Of a DNA stretch of 64,000 bases, positions 28,169 to 37,634 are shown piece by piece (positions within the stretch are counted from its first letter, which is position 1; each line of letters begins with the position of its first letter). This stretch comes from Thermogemmatispora aurantia (GTDB taxonomy: Bacteria; Chloroflexota; Ktedonobacteria; Ktedonobacterales; Ktedonobacteraceae): positions 434,001 to 498,000 of the forward strand of contig NZ_BKZV01000005.1 in NCBI RefSeq assembly GCF_008974285.1, given 5' to 3'. Position numbers and translations under genes: made by a program. Under the pieces are notes generated by a model. That model made no database searches and was not told the DNA's origin. It was given only the letters and a program-made list of their open reading frames with translations.

Positions 28169-29233
28169 ATGACTCAAACAGACCTGGAGAGAAGAACATC
28201 GATGCAGACAGAGACGACGGAAGAGCTGGCCATTGAGGTGCGCGATCTGGTCAAGCGTTATCCGCGGAGCAAGATCAACGCCGTTGATGGCATTTCCTTC
28301 AGCGTGCGACGCGGCGAGATCTTCGGCCTACTCGGCCCCAATGGGGCGGGTAAGACCACGACGATCGGTATCCTTACAACTAGTGTCTTGCCCACCAGCG
28401 GCATGGTGCGGATCATGGGGGTTGATGTGGTAGGCGATCCAATCGGGGTCAAGCAGCACATCTCGGTAGTGCCCCAGCGCAGCAACCTCGACCAGAGCCT
28501 GCGTGCGCGCGAGATTCTGACCTTTCACGCTGCCTATCATGGCGTACCACGCGCCGAGCGCGAGGCACGAGCCGAGGCCCTGCTCAAAGAACTGGGCCTG
28601 GAAGGGCGTGGCCACGAAAAGATCAGACGCTACTCGGGCGGTATGGCACAACGGTTGATGCTGGCGCGTGCTCTCATGCATTCTCCTGATGTCCTCTTCC
28701 TCGATGAGCCGACGAACAGCCTTGATCCACAGTCTCGGCTCTTCTTGTGGGACCGTATTCGCGCGATGCACGAGCGCGGCGTGACGATTCTCCTGACAAC
28801 GCACGATATGGAGGAGGCCGAACAGCTCTGCGAGCGCATTGCTATTATGGATCATGGCCATATCCTGGTGCTTGATACTCCCGATAATCTGAAGAAGCTG
28901 GTGCCTGGCGGGACGCGCCTGGAGCTGCGCCTGCGTCTTCCTCAGAAGGTAGAGGCCTCCAGAGGAGACGGGGCCGTCTCATCCGATAACCTGCGCGCTC
29001 TGCTAGAACAGTTACCGGGACGCCCGCGCGTCGAAGAGTTGCCCGCCGATGACGGGCAGGAGCATCATGACATACGCTCCTTCCGTCTCTATGGCGAGGA
29101 AGCGGGCGAGCTGGCGGTCGAGGCCATGCGCGTTGTGAGCGCCAGCGGAGCCGAGCTGCGCGATCTCCATGTGGCTCGCCCAAGCCTCGAAGATGTCTTC
29201 ATTTTCCTGACAGGAAGGAATCTCCGTTCATGA
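28169..29233 (+). CDS. DrrA-type ABC transporter ATP-binding protein
   Basis: This is the ATPase of a daunorubicin-resistance-like exporter, 354 residues. It has Walker A GPNGAGKTT, Q-loop VPQRSN, signature YSGGMAQRL, Walker B VLFLDEP and switch His in TTHDMEEAE. The C-terminal 100 residues are the extension typical of DrrA/CcmA-like ATPases, ending PSLEDVFIFLTGRNL. The stop codon overlaps the permease ATG (ATGA, 4 bases), so the two are translationally coupled. An ATG at 28202 is an alternative start. It probably exports a hydrophobic compound; the substrate is unknown. Confidence 0.94.
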   Translation: MTQTDLERRTSMQTETTEELAIEVRDLVKRYPRSKINAVDGISFSVRRGEIFGLLGPNGAGKTTTIGILTTSVLPTSGMVRIMGVDVVGDPIGVKQHISVVPQRSNLDQSLRAREILTFHAAYHGVPRAEREARAEALLKELGLEGRGHEKIRRYSGGMAQRLMLARALMHSPDVLFLDEPTNSLDPQSRLFLWDRIRAMHERGVTILLTTHDMEEAEQLCERIAIMDHGHILVLDTPDNLKKLVPGGTRLELRLRLPQKVEASRGDGAVSSDNLRALLEQLPGRPRVEELPADDGQEHHDIRSFRLYGEEAGELAVEAMRVVSASGAELRDLHVARPSLEDVFIFLTGRNLRS

Positions 29234-30093
29234 GCGTTGAAACATCGATAGATGCAATTTTTATTGAAAAGGGAGCGAGAGAAAGACGACCTCGCAACCG
29301 GCTGGCAATGATCCTGGTGGCTTTTCTGGCCATCTTACGCCGCGACCTGGTGGTGACGGGACGGGAGTTTATCCCCTTCCTGATTCAGGTGCTGCTTCAG
29401 CCTCTCTTCTTTCTCTTCATCTTTGGCAAGGTGCTGCCCTCGATTGGGGCCGCCCAGCAGAGCTATGCCTCGCTGCTGCTGCCTGGCATCGTCGGCCTCA
29501 CGGTAGTCACGACAGCCCTGCAGGGTGTGACCCTGCCCCTGGTCCTGGATCTGGGCTTTGGACGTGAGATTGATGATCGCCTCTTAGCACCTCTGCCAGT
29601 CAGCCTGGTGGCGCTCGAAAAGATCCTGTTTGCGGCCCTGCGCGGGCTGATCGCCGGTGCCATCATCTTCCCCTTAGCCTATTGGGTACTGGGCAGCAAT
29701 TATAGTGTGCGCACCGATGCCATCGGGGTCATCATCGGCATTATGGTCCTGACGGCTCTGGCTGGGGCTACTCTTGGACTGACCATCGGCACGCTGGTGA
29801 AGCCTGAGCAAATCGGTCTGATGTTCGCCCTGATCTTTACGCCTCTCATCTTCACTGGCTGCACCTACTATCCCTGGAGTCAGCTCGATGGGATTCGCTG
29901 GTTCCAGGTGATCACCCTCTTCAATCCTTTGACTTATGCCTGTGAAGGACTGCGCTATGCAATGGTGCCTCCTGTCCACGGCTACACCTTGCCAACGCTG
30001 GGCATCGGCTGGGTGCTGCTGGGCTTGGGCGTGACCTTCGTCGCCTTTCTCGGGCTGGGCATCTATACCTTCCGCCGCGCGGTGGTTAGCTAA
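29230..30093 (+). CDS. DrrB-type ABC-2 permease
   Basis: A 287-residue membrane protein with about six TM helices, the partner of the preceding ATPase through a 4-base overlap. It matches the ABC2-membrane family: cytosolic N-terminus, a long first helix after LVVTGREFIPFLIQ, LLPGIVGLTVVT, and the conserved FTGCTYYPWSQL loop before the last helices. With two copies each of ATPase and permease it would form a complete exporter. In the 30094-30460 gap that follows, no gene is credible. Confidence 0.93.
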   Translation: MSVETSIDAIFIEKGARERRPRNRLAMILVAFLAILRRDLVVTGREFIPFLIQVLLQPLFFLFIFGKVLPSIGAAQQSYASLLLPGIVGLTVVTTALQGVTLPLVLDLGFGREIDDRLLAPLPVSLVALEKILFAALRGLIAGAIIFPLAYWVLGSNYSVRTDAIGVIIGIMVLTALAGATLGLTIGTLVKPEQIGLMFALIFTPLIFTGCTYYPWSQLDGIRWFQVITLFNPLTYACEGLRYAMVPPVHGYTLPTLGIGWVLLGLGVTFVAFLGLGIYTFRRAVVS

Positions 30094-30305
30094 GCGGCTG
30101 GCAAGGGCAATCCGCCACTGCAGCTTTGCTGATCAACAAGCGAGCGGTATTGCCGCTGTTCTATAATGGCCTGCCTCCTGGTGTTGTCGGGAGTACGTGC
30201 CCGGCTTCAACTGGCGGCGGGCCGTTGTTCTACGACCTGGCGGTAAAGCTGGTGGTAATCTTCTGGCTCTCAGTAGAGGTGGATGCGAGCCTGCCTGCAA
30301 AAACT

Positions 30306-30335
30306 TGACGCACTCCCGCTATCTCTGCTACACTT
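30306..30335 (+). promoter_or_regulatory. Promoter of the PAS/GAF histidine kinase gene
   Basis: TTGACG at 30306-30311, 18-nt spacer, TACACT at 30330-30335. The leader would be about 120 nt and contains the palindrome at 30357-30370. Confidence 0.55.
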
Positions 30336-30356
30336 AGACTGTTGCCACAAAACATA

Positions 30357-30370
30357 TTGATATATCAATT
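30357..30370. promoter_or_regulatory. Perfect 14-bp palindrome ATTGATATATCAAT
   Basis: An AT-rich perfect palindrome about 15 nt after the predicted transcription start and 90 nt before the histidine kinase ATG. The position fits an operator that blocks promoter clearance. TATTGAT recurs at 30389 as a half-site. Confidence 0.45.
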
Positions 30371-30460
30371 ACAAGGAAAATACCCATATTGATGGAACTT
30401 CCCCGAATGCGTCTCTGAGCCGAAAGCGGGAACGGCGATCAAGAAAAGAGCAGGAGCGCC

Positions 30461-32761
30461 ATGAGCACATTCCCAGAATTACCACCGGCTCCCTCTGGGG
30501 AAGCGTTTCCTCCGTTGCCGGGTGAAGCCGCCGGCATTGAAGAGCGCCTTCGGCGCAGTGAAGAGCGCTATCGCTCACTGGTAGCGGCCACAGCTCAGAT
30601 CGTCTGGGTGGCCAATGCCCAGGGACTGGTCGAAGAGGACTCGCCGTCCTGGCGAGCCTATACCGGGCAGAGCTTTGAGGAGGTCCTGGGGTTGGGTTGG
30701 TTAGAGGCTGTCCACCCTGACGACCGGCCTGGGACGCTGCACGTCTGGTCACAGGCACTGGCCAGCGGTGGCTTTTACGAGATCGAGTATCGCATTCGGC
30801 GCTACGACGGTGTCTATCGCACCTTCTGGGTACGCGGTGTTCCCGTCCGTGAAGCTGACGGTAGCATTCGCGAATGGGTGGGCACCTGCACGGACATCAC
30901 TGACCGCAAGCGGCTTGAAGACGAGCTGGTTCAGACGGCCTACGAGGCGACTCTACGCGCCAATCAGCTAGAGGCGACCTTCGAGGCCATGACCGATGCA
31001 GTCTTTATCTTTGACTGCGAAGGGCAGATTCTCAGCGTTAATGCCGCGGCCCGCCGCTTCTTGAGCCGTGTGGCGCCGCTCCCTGACAAAGAGATGACCA
31101 TCGATGACTATCTGGCCCTGCTTGACCTGCGCGATGCCACAGGGCAGCCGCTGCCACGTGATCAGTGGCCATCGCAGCGCCTGCTACGGGGTGAGGTGCT
31201 GGCCGATGCCCCTCTGAGCGATCTCCTCTTGCATCTGCCCAGCGGTTGCGAGCGAAGGATCAGCGTGAGCGGCTCGCCGGTACGCGATGACCGCGGCTGT
31301 GTCATCGGGGCTGTGGCCATTGGGCGCGATGTTACCGAGCGCTATCTGCTAGAGCGCCGTACCCACGAGGCTCTGGAGGCCTTGCTTGCTCTGGCCGAGG
31401 CCCTGGTGGAGATCCCCCGCGACCTGGCTGGCTCGCTGCCTCAACAGGCAGGCGCCCCATCCGCCGAGGCAGACGGGTCCTGCACGCAACAGAGGCACGA
31501 AATTACGCACCGCCTTGCGCGACTGATCTGTCAGGTCTTGAACTGCCATCAGGTGGTGATCCTGCACCTGGCGCCGGAGAGCGAAATGCTCCAGCTGCTG
31601 GCCTATGCCGGTGATGAAGGTCCTGGCGAGCGCTGGCAACACTGGCTGCCTGGAGATTGTTCCACTGATCCCCAGCTCACTCTCTGTTTCTCCCCCGAGG
31701 CTGTTGCCGCCTTAAGGGCCGATCGCTTGCTTGGTCAGTGCGTCGCTGACGGCAGGGTTGTCCCGATCGAGGTTGGTGAGCGTTATGCGGCAGTCATTGC
31801 CCCGATGCTCATTGACCAGCAGCTAATTGGTCTGATCCGCATTCAGCAGGCCGAGCGTGAGCACGAATATAGTGCCGAAGAGATGGCACTCGTCAGGGCC
31901 GTCGCCCGTTTGGCGGCCCTGGTCACTGAGCACGAGCGTCTCTTGCACGAGCGAGCGGAAGCGCGCGCCAATGAGCTGGCTCTCCGTGAGAGCAACCGTC
32001 GTATGGATGAGTTTCTCAGTATCGCCAGTCACGAATTCAGGACCCCGCTGACCACCATCAAGGGCAATGTCCAGCTTGCCCGGCGCCATCTGCAGCGCCT
32101 GCCCCTGACCGCTGAGCTGCGTGAAAAACTGGCCATTGTCCAGGAGCTGCTGGAGCGAACAGACCGCCAGACCGGTCTGCTCACGCGCCTGGTGCGCGAC
32201 TTACTGGAATCCTCGCGGGCTCAGGCTGATCGCCTTGTGGTGCAGCGTCGGCCTGAGAATCTGCTGTCCATTGTCCGTCAGACGGTGAGTGATCTGCAGT
32301 CGACAGCGACTCAGCGGCGTATTCGTCTGCTGGTGGCTGGCCAGGAGCTGGGGCTAGAGAACGAGCCAGCGCCCATCATGGTGCTGGCTGATGCTGAGAG
32401 CATCGGCCTCGTTGTCACCAATTATCTCACCAACGCCATTAAGTACTCGCCGCGCGAGAGCCCGATCGAAGTCTCAATTGAGCGTGAAGCATGCCAGGCT
32501 CGCGTCTCTGTACGTGATCAGGGGCCGGGTCTTCCTCTCGCCGAACAGCGGCGCATCTGGGAGCGCTTCTATCGCGTTCCTGGCGTCCAGGCCCAAGGGA
32601 GCGCCAGCCCTGGTCTTGGCCTGGGCCTGCACATCTGCAAAACCATTATTGAGCGTCATCAGGGGAGCGTCGGTGTCTCCAGCCAGCCTGGAGCTGGATC
32701 AACCTTCTGGTTTACTCTGCCCCTGCTGACAGATGCTGGTGAGGGCGCAGACCAACGATAG
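30461..32761 (+). CDS. Soluble PAS-PAS-GAF sensor histidine kinase
   Basis: A 766-residue hybrid-free sensor kinase. PAS 1 with its PAC motif spans about residues 28-155 (EERYRSLVAATAQIVWVAN, GTCTDITDRKRLEDEL). PAS 2 spans about 165-300. A GAF-like domain spans about 345-500. HisKA has the phospho-acceptor His524 in SIASHEFRTPLTTIKGN. HATPase_c has the N box (NYLTNAIKYSP), G1 (RDQGPGLP) and G2 (SPGLGLGLHI). No TM segment is seen, so it should sense an internal or diffusible signal. AGGAG precedes the ATG. No response regulator gene is adjacent, so the partner is elsewhere. Confidence 0.93.
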   Translation: MSTFPELPPAPSGEAFPPLPGEAAGIEERLRRSEERYRSLVAATAQIVWVANAQGLVEEDSPSWRAYTGQSFEEVLGLGWLEAVHPDDRPGTLHVWSQALASGGFYEIEYRIRRYDGVYRTFWVRGVPVREADGSIREWVGTCTDITDRKRLEDELVQTAYEATLRANQLEATFEAMTDAVFIFDCEGQILSVNAAARRFLSRVAPLPDKEMTIDDYLALLDLRDATGQPLPRDQWPSQRLLRGEVLADAPLSDLLLHLPSGCERRISVSGSPVRDDRGCVIGAVAIGRDVTERYLLERRTHEALEALLALAEALVEIPRDLAGSLPQQAGAPSAEADGSCTQQRHEITHRLARLICQVLNCHQVVILHLAPESEMLQLLAYAGDEGPGERWQHWLPGDCSTDPQLTLCFSPEAVAALRADRLLGQCVADGRVVPIEVGERYAAVIAPMLIDQQLIGLIRIQQAEREHEYSAEEMALVRAVARLAALVTEHERLLHERAEARANELALRESNRRMDEFLSIASHEFRTPLTTIKGNVQLARRHLQRLPLTAELREKLAIVQELLERTDRQTGLLTRLVRDLLESSRAQADRLVVQRRPENLLSIVRQTVSDLQSTATQRRIRLLVAGQELGLENEPAPIMVLADAESIGLVVTNYLTNAIKYSPRESPIEVSIEREACQARVSVRDQGPGLPLAEQRRIWERFYRVPGVQAQGSASPGLGLGLHICKTIIERHQGSVGVSSQPGAGSTFWFTLPLLTDAGEGADQR

Positions 32762-32858
32762 CGCGTCCTTGCTTGTTGACCAGCCGCAGGTCTTTATCTG
32801 CCTGTTTGCACGGGGGCGACCTGGTCCGTTCCCCGATCTGGCCTGTCTGCTTGACTGC

Positions 32859-32887
32859 TTGACAGAAATGGCTTCGTTTTCTAAGCT
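32859..32887 (+). promoter_or_regulatory. Possible promoter of the repeat-protein gene
   Basis: TTGACA at 32859-32864, 17-nt spacer, TAAGCT at 32882-32887. The -10 is weak (3 of 6). The remaining part of the 32762-33120 gap shows nothing else. Confidence 0.4.
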
Positions 32888-33120
32888 AAAAGTGTCAGCC
32901 AGATCAACCCATCGCTCGTCGTCTCTCGCAATAACTCATCAACCAATCTGCCCCTGTTGTCCGCCGCTGACTTGTCGGTAGCCGTTGCCTTGCTCATCCA
33001 GGAGTAAGGGCAGTCAGAGAGGGCCAGCGGCTTTGGAGGACGAGCATCTCAAGCGAAGGCTGGAACAAGCCGATTGTTCCAGTAGGGACGAAGTAATCCA
33101 GCAGGGGGCTGAGTTCTGGT

Positions 33121-35058
33121 ATGATTGACCATCATGATATGCGACAAGATGCCGAGTGGGCCGCGGCACAGCTTGAGCGTGGCCATCTCCTCGCGAAGCT
33201 GTCCACTGGCGATCGGCAACAACAGCTGAGTGAGGCCATAGCCTGCTACGAGGCGGCGTTACAGGTCTACAGGCGGGAAGAGTATCCGCGTGAGTGGGCC
33301 AGTGCCCAGAAAGGGCTGGGTGATGCTCTGGCCCAACTGGCCGCAGGCGAGCGCGAAGCGAATCTGAGGCGAGCCATAGCTTGCTACGAGGCGGCGTTGC
33401 AGGTCTACAGGCGGGAGGAGTATCCGCGCGAGTGGGCGCAGCTTCAGCACAATCTGGGCACCGTCTACAGCCAGCTGCCGGGCAGAGAACGAGGCGAGCA
33501 GCTGAGGCGGGCCATAGCCTGCTATAAAGCGGCCCTCAGCGTCTTCCGCGGCGAACAGTTTGCCTTCCAGCGTGCGATCACCCTGCAGAACCTGGGTAAT
33601 GCCTGGGGGGATCTGCCAACTGGAGGGCGTCATCGTAACCTGGAAAGAGCCATAGCCTGCTACAAGGCGGCCCTCCGCCTCTGCGATCGCCAGGAGCATC
33701 CTCTGGAGTGGGCACGGCTCCAGAACAATCTGGGCACGGCCTATCTGAGCCTGCCCGCGCGCGATCGTCGCCCGCAGCTGGAACGCGCTATTGCCTGCTA
33801 CGAGGCCGCCCTGCAGATATATACCCATGTCACCCATCCCTACGAGTGGGCGACGGTGCAACAGAATCGCGGCAATGCCTATCTTCAGCTGCCTGGTCAG
33901 CCACGTCGCGTCACTATCGAGCGCGCCATCATGTGCTACCAGGCCGCCCGACGAGTCTTTACCCGCGATGCCTATCCGTGGGAGTGGGCGCGGCTCCAGA
34001 ACAATCTCGGCATTGCCTATGCCGAGCTGGCCAGCGTAGGAGAGGAGCAGGAGCGGCATTCCTATTTGGAGCGGGCGTTGATTTGCCTCCAGGCTGCGCT
34101 AGAGATACGCACGTCTGAGACGGCGCCGCTCGACTGGGCGGCGACGCAGCTCAACCTGGGCAATGTCTACCGCAGTCTGCCCGGGCGCAAGCGTCAGGAA
34201 TATCTGGCGCGGGCCATCGACTGCTATCGGGCTGCCCTGCGTATCTATAGCCGGAGCAGCCATCCCGTCGAGTGGGCGCTGACGCAGAGCAATCTCGGTA
34301 ACGCCTATGCCGACTGTCTGGGGCCGGCGCGCTACACCTTCTTGCACAAGGCCATTGCGGCCTATCGGGCAGCGCTGCAGGTCTACACACGCGAAGCTTT
34401 CCCATATGAATGGGCCAGAGTGCAGCACAACCTGGGTGTAGCTCTTCAGCAACTGGCAGGTCACCAGCCTGGTCTGCTGCGCCAGGCGATGCGCTGTTAT
34501 CAGGCAGCGTTGCAGGTCTTGACACGCGAAGGCCATCCCGAAGAATGGGCCCAGCTCCAGCGCGCTCTGGGCGATGCCTGGAGCAGCCTGCGCGAGGGCA
34601 ATCGCTACCGTCATCTGCGGCAGGCCATAGCCTGCTATACGGCGGCCCTGGAGGTCTACCGGTCCGACGGCACTCCCACCCTCTGGGCGGCCACCGTACA
34701 GGCGTTGGGTGGGGCCTACCGTCGCCTGCCAGCCCGAGGCAGGAGCCGTCAGGTAGCGCTGCGCCAGGCCCTGGCCTGCTACGATCAGGCCCTGCAGGTC
34801 TACACGCGCGAGGCTTTCCCTGTTGAATGGGCCCAGCTACAATTTGAGCGTGGCAAGACCTACAGCCAGCTGGGACGCGATCCTCGCAGCAGGAGTGGCT
34901 ACCTGGAGCAGGCGCGCAACTGCTACCGGGCGGCTCTACGTGTCTTCTATCGCCTGCAGATGGATCGCCAGGCCGCGGCAGTGGATCAGGCCCTCAGTCG
35001 CCTCCGAAAAACCCAGGAGCTGCAGTTTCGGCCTCATCTGCCGCCCCATCGCTCATGA
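33121..35058 (+). CDS. TPR-like protein with about 12 tandem 46-residue repeats
   Basis: Nearly the whole 645-residue protein is a solenoid of about 12 units of 46-50 residues with consensus AIxCYxAALQVYTRExxPxEWAxxQxxLGxAYxxLPxxxRxxxLxR. The protein begins and ends with partial units. The pattern is the TPR variant often found beside CHAT proteases or AAA modules in cyanobacteria and Chloroflexota, but no such effector is fused here. A protein-protein scaffold is likely; the partner is unknown. There is no signal peptide or TM. It follows the histidine kinase gene and ends at a strong terminator. Confidence 0.88.
   Translation: MIDHHDMRQDAEWAAAQLERGHLLAKLSTGDRQQQLSEAIACYEAALQVYRREEYPREWASAQKGLGDALAQLAAGEREANLRRAIACYEAALQVYRREEYPREWAQLQHNLGTVYSQLPGRERGEQLRRAIACYKAALSVFRGEQFAFQRAITLQNLGNAWGDLPTGGRHRNLERAIACYKAALRLCDRQEHPLEWARLQNNLGTAYLSLPARDRRPQLERAIACYEAALQIYTHVTHPYEWATVQQNRGNAYLQLPGQPRRVTIERAIMCYQAARRVFTRDAYPWEWARLQNNLGIAYAELASVGEEQERHSYLERALICLQAALEIRTSETAPLDWAATQLNLGNVYRSLPGRKRQEYLARAIDCYRAALRIYSRSSHPVEWALTQSNLGNAYADCLGPARYTFLHKAIAAYRAALQVYTREAFPYEWARVQHNLGVALQQLAGHQPGLLRQAMRCYQAALQVLTREGHPEEWAQLQRALGDAWSSLREGNRYRHLRQAIACYTAALEVYRSDGTPTLWAATVQALGGAYRRLPARGRSRQVALRQALACYDQALQVYTREAFPVEWAQLQFERGKTYSQLGRDPRSRSGYLEQARNCYRAALRVFYRLQMDRQAAAVDQALSRLRKTQELQFRPHLPPHRS
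33241..33438 (+). repeat. Recently duplicated repeat unit at DNA level
   Basis: The 60 bases at 33241-33300 and at 33379-33438 differ at only about 5 positions, 138 bases (46 codons) apart. This shows recent unit duplication within the repeat gene. Confidence 0.8.
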
Positions 35059-35105
35059 GCCTGCGAGAGGGAGAGGGCGCGAGCCGACTCAGGCAAGAGA
35101 CAACA

Positions 35106-35135
35106 AAGCCGCAGCCTCAGACGAGGCTGCGGCTT
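35106..35135 (+). terminator. Strong intrinsic terminator-like hairpin
   Basis: A perfect 13-bp stem pairs AAGCCGCAGCCTC (35106-35118) with GAGGCTGCGGCTT (35123-35135), loop AGAC, followed by CTTGTGTG. It lies 47 bases after the repeat-protein stop and may also serve the convergent hydrolase gene. Confidence 0.75.
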
Positions 35136-35207
35136 CTTGTGTGCGTTACTTCTCAAACTCAGATACCCGCAGGGGCTGCCTGAGAGTCTCACATCTCACA
35201 AGATCGC

Positions 35208-36161
35208 TTAGACGGCGCTGCCAACAAAGGAGCGGAGCAGCGAATGGAAGGTCTCCGGCTGTTCCTCGTGCGGATGCTCACCGCAGCGTTCAAGGACGTG
35301 CGTTTCAAGCTGAGGATTGACGCGTTTGAAGGCGGCGCTGACGCCAGCGCCGTTGCGTCCCCAGAGCGCCATCACCGGTACAGTCAGGCGCGCAAGCGGT
35401 TCACTGACGTCGGCATGCAGTTTGCCAGCCAGGAGATCGGCCACCGGGAAGCGCGCATCGGGCTGATGAGCGCTGATATAGGTATATTCGATCAGCTCAT
35501 CGCTGATGAGAGAGGGGTCGTAGTAGGCCCGCTCTTCGTAGTAATTACGGATGGCGCGCCGGGTCGTCAGTAAATTGTAGGCAAACTGACCGGCGAGCGG
35601 CAGACGCAAACCGAAGCGCATGGCAACTCGCAGCGGACTTGGAGAAGGCTCTTCGAGCATCGTCTCTGGGGGCGAAACCAGTACCAGCCGCTCGTAGCTG
35701 CCCGGATGGCGGTAGGCGTCGGCGATGGCGTAGGCCCCACTCAGTCCGCGCGCCACAACGAGAGCCGGTGCGCGCACCGCCTCGCGCAGGAAATCGCTGA
35801 GCAGATCACTGAAGATCTGCGGCTCATAGGCAATGGCCGGACGGTCGGAGAGGCCAAAGCCAAGCAGGTCCAGGGCATAGATGCGAAAGTCTTGGGCCAG
35901 AGCCTCAATATTGCGTCGCCACTCATAGGACGAGGCGCCAGGCCCAAGGCCGTGCACGAGCACCAGAGGCTTCGCTTCGCGCGCTCCCTGCATGGTGTAG
36001 AAGACATCACCATATTTCCAGGGATAGCGGCGCCCCTCTCCGGCAAGGCCGGGACTCAGCTCGCCGGCCAGTGCTTCGGTAACCTTGTTGACCACCGCCA
36101 CCGTCCCCAGCACGCCACTGGCAATGAGGCCGGTCGCCACAATTTTCCCACTGATTTTCAT
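35208..36161 (-). CDS. Membrane-anchored alpha/beta hydrolase
   Basis: A 317-residue alpha/beta-hydrolase-fold protein. An N-terminal hydrophobic segment (residues 7-27) could anchor it or act as a signal. The oxyanion motif is VLVHGLGPGASSYEW. The nucleophile elbow reads ARGLSGAYA, with Ser in place but Ala at the usual last Gly of GxSxG. The acid and catalytic His are likely in VMALWGRNGAG and ERCGEHPHEEQPE. The substrate is unknown; chloroplast-type and Ktedonobacterial relatives are annotated only generically. AAGGAG precedes the ATG. The 36162-36646 gap upstream contains only the site listed at 36427. Confidence 0.88.
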   Translation of the reverse strand: MKISGKIVATGLIASGVLGTVAVVNKVTEALAGELSPGLAGEGRRYPWKYGDVFYTMQGAREAKPLVLVHGLGPGASSYEWRRNIEALAQDFRIYALDLLGFGLSDRPAIAYEPQIFSDLLSDFLREAVRAPALVVARGLSGAYAIADAYRHPGSYERLVLVSPPETMLEEPSPSPLRVAMRFGLRLPLAGQFAYNLLTTRRAIRNYYEERAYYDPSLISDELIEYTYISAHQPDARFPVADLLAGKLHADVSEPLARLTVPVMALWGRNGAGVSAAFKRVNPQLETHVLERCGEHPHEEQPETFHSLLRSFVGSAV

Positions 36162-36426
36162 AAGAATGCTCCTTATGTCCCTCTGTCACTCACTAGAAAA
36201 AACTTAGTGTTGTTTTGCTCACGAATAGGTTGCAGCTATCCACCAGGAAAGGACAGCGCGAAGCATCGGCTGCTCTCCTGATAGGAGCCGTTTGCTGCCG
36301 GCGCCGTCCACGTCGCCAGGCATAGTCGTGGGTCAACCGTAATATATCACGTGGGCTGAAGGAGGGGGAGAGCGGGATCAGCCAAAGAGGATAAAGGCGC
36401 TAACCGAGGAAGGTCCAGACAGGCCC

Positions 36427-36456
36427 TTGCGCACCAGGTCTGCCATATGTTAAACT
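36427..36456 (+). promoter_or_regulatory. Possible promoter of the first methyltransferase gene
   Basis: TTGCGC at 36427-36432, 18-nt spacer, TAAACT at 36451-36456, about 190 bases before the ATG. Confidence 0.4.
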
Positions 36457-36646
36457 CTACTATAGATGGTGAGAGCGGTTCCTCTACCGTTCTCCTCCAT
36501 CGTTTTCCTTCTCTAACCGTTTCCCCTGTCTCTGCTACTGCCCCTGTAAAAGGGGCCTTTGTGCGTAGTAAGCCTGTTCTGCGACCGGTACCGGACCTGC
36601 TCTCTACGCACCGTCTTGTGTTGATGTCTGGCTGGTGAGGACCAGT

Positions 36647-37453
36647 ATGACCTATTGTGTTGGTGAGTATTACGAGCGAGCTGAGGATTACGATCTGGAA
36701 TATCAAAGCCAGAGCGAACAAGATGTTCCTTTCTGGCATGGATTGATCGAAGAATATCGGCCTCGGCATGTGCTGGAGCTGGCCTGCGGCAGCGGGCGCA
36801 TTGGCCTGCCCCTGGCGCGCAGTTTCCCCGAACTCCTCATTGAGGGCCTGGATAGCTCGCCCCAGATGCTCGCCGCCTACCGGCGCAAGCTCGGTGGCGA
36901 GCCGCTGGAGGTTCAGCGCCGGGTCATCCTCCATGAGAGCGACATGCGCAACTATCACTTGCCCGCCTGCGGCGACTTTGACTTGATTTTCTTGCCTTTC
37001 AACTCGGCAGGCCATCTCTATACTATAGAAGAGCAGTTAGCGACCTTCCATTGCACATATGATCATCTGGCGCCTGGAGGGCGCTTTGTTATCGATGTGC
37101 TGCTTCCCAACCTCGATTATCTGAGCGCCGCCCTTAATCGTCCCACACAGCTCTATCTGGAAGACGAAATCGGCGACCCCGCCAGCGAAAGTACCCTGCT
37201 CATCTACAGCAGCCGTCGCTACGATCCATGTGAGCAGCTTGAGCACATGGTCTGGATTCACGAGCGCTTCTCTGAGCAAGGGGAGAACGAGCGCTATCTC
37301 ACCCAGCTCGATCTACACATATACTTTCCGCGTGAGTTACAGCTACTCTTTCTCGCCAGCGGTTTCGCCGTAGAGGCCATCTATGGTGATTACGAGCGGC
37401 GGCCCTTTGGTAAAGGTACCAGGCAGATTATTGTTGGGCGCAAGAGAACGTAG
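36647..37453 (+). CDS. Class I SAM-dependent methyltransferase
   Basis: A 268-residue Rossmann-type methyltransferase. The ATG at 36647 was chosen because GGTGAGG lies 6 bases upstream. Motif I is VLELACGSGRIGLPLA and motif II follows with IEGLDSSPQML. The acidic DMRNY and FDLIFLPFNSAGHL segments resemble the Methyltransf_25/11 group. C-terminal strands (LLFLASGFAVEAIYGDY) complete the fold. It probably acts on a small molecule; the substrate cannot be predicted. The DNA methyltransferase gene follows on the same strand. Confidence 0.9.
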   Translation: MTYCVGEYYERAEDYDLEYQSQSEQDVPFWHGLIEEYRPRHVLELACGSGRIGLPLARSFPELLIEGLDSSPQMLAAYRRKLGGEPLEVQRRVILHESDMRNYHLPACGDFDLIFLPFNSAGHLYTIEEQLATFHCTYDHLAPGGRFVIDVLLPNLDYLSAALNRPTQLYLEDEIGDPASESTLLIYSSRRYDPCEQLEHMVWIHERFSEQGENERYLTQLDLHIYFPRELQLLFLASGFAVEAIYGDYERRPFGKGTRQIIVGRKRT

Positions 37454-37634
37454 TATGAGGAGGGTAGAATAATAGAGTAGGTAGATAGATCGATCTGGTT
37501 AGCCAGAGGCAATCCAATCGGATTGACGGCTCTTAGTCCTTGGTCCCTGGTCCATGTCTCTGTTGCAATCGCCAAACTCCACCCTGCCTGTCTCCAAGCG
37601 AGCGGGAGTGCGGGAAGGGAGGGACAGCCATCTC

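Noticed and set aside
30126..30308. Small plus-strand frame after the ABC permease
   Set aside because: No acceptable start codon or ribosome site, and the composition is unlike its neighbours.
33121..35058. Regular spaced repeats suggesting a CRISPR-like array
   Set aside because: The repeats are in one reading frame, a multiple of three long and encode a TPR-like solenoid.
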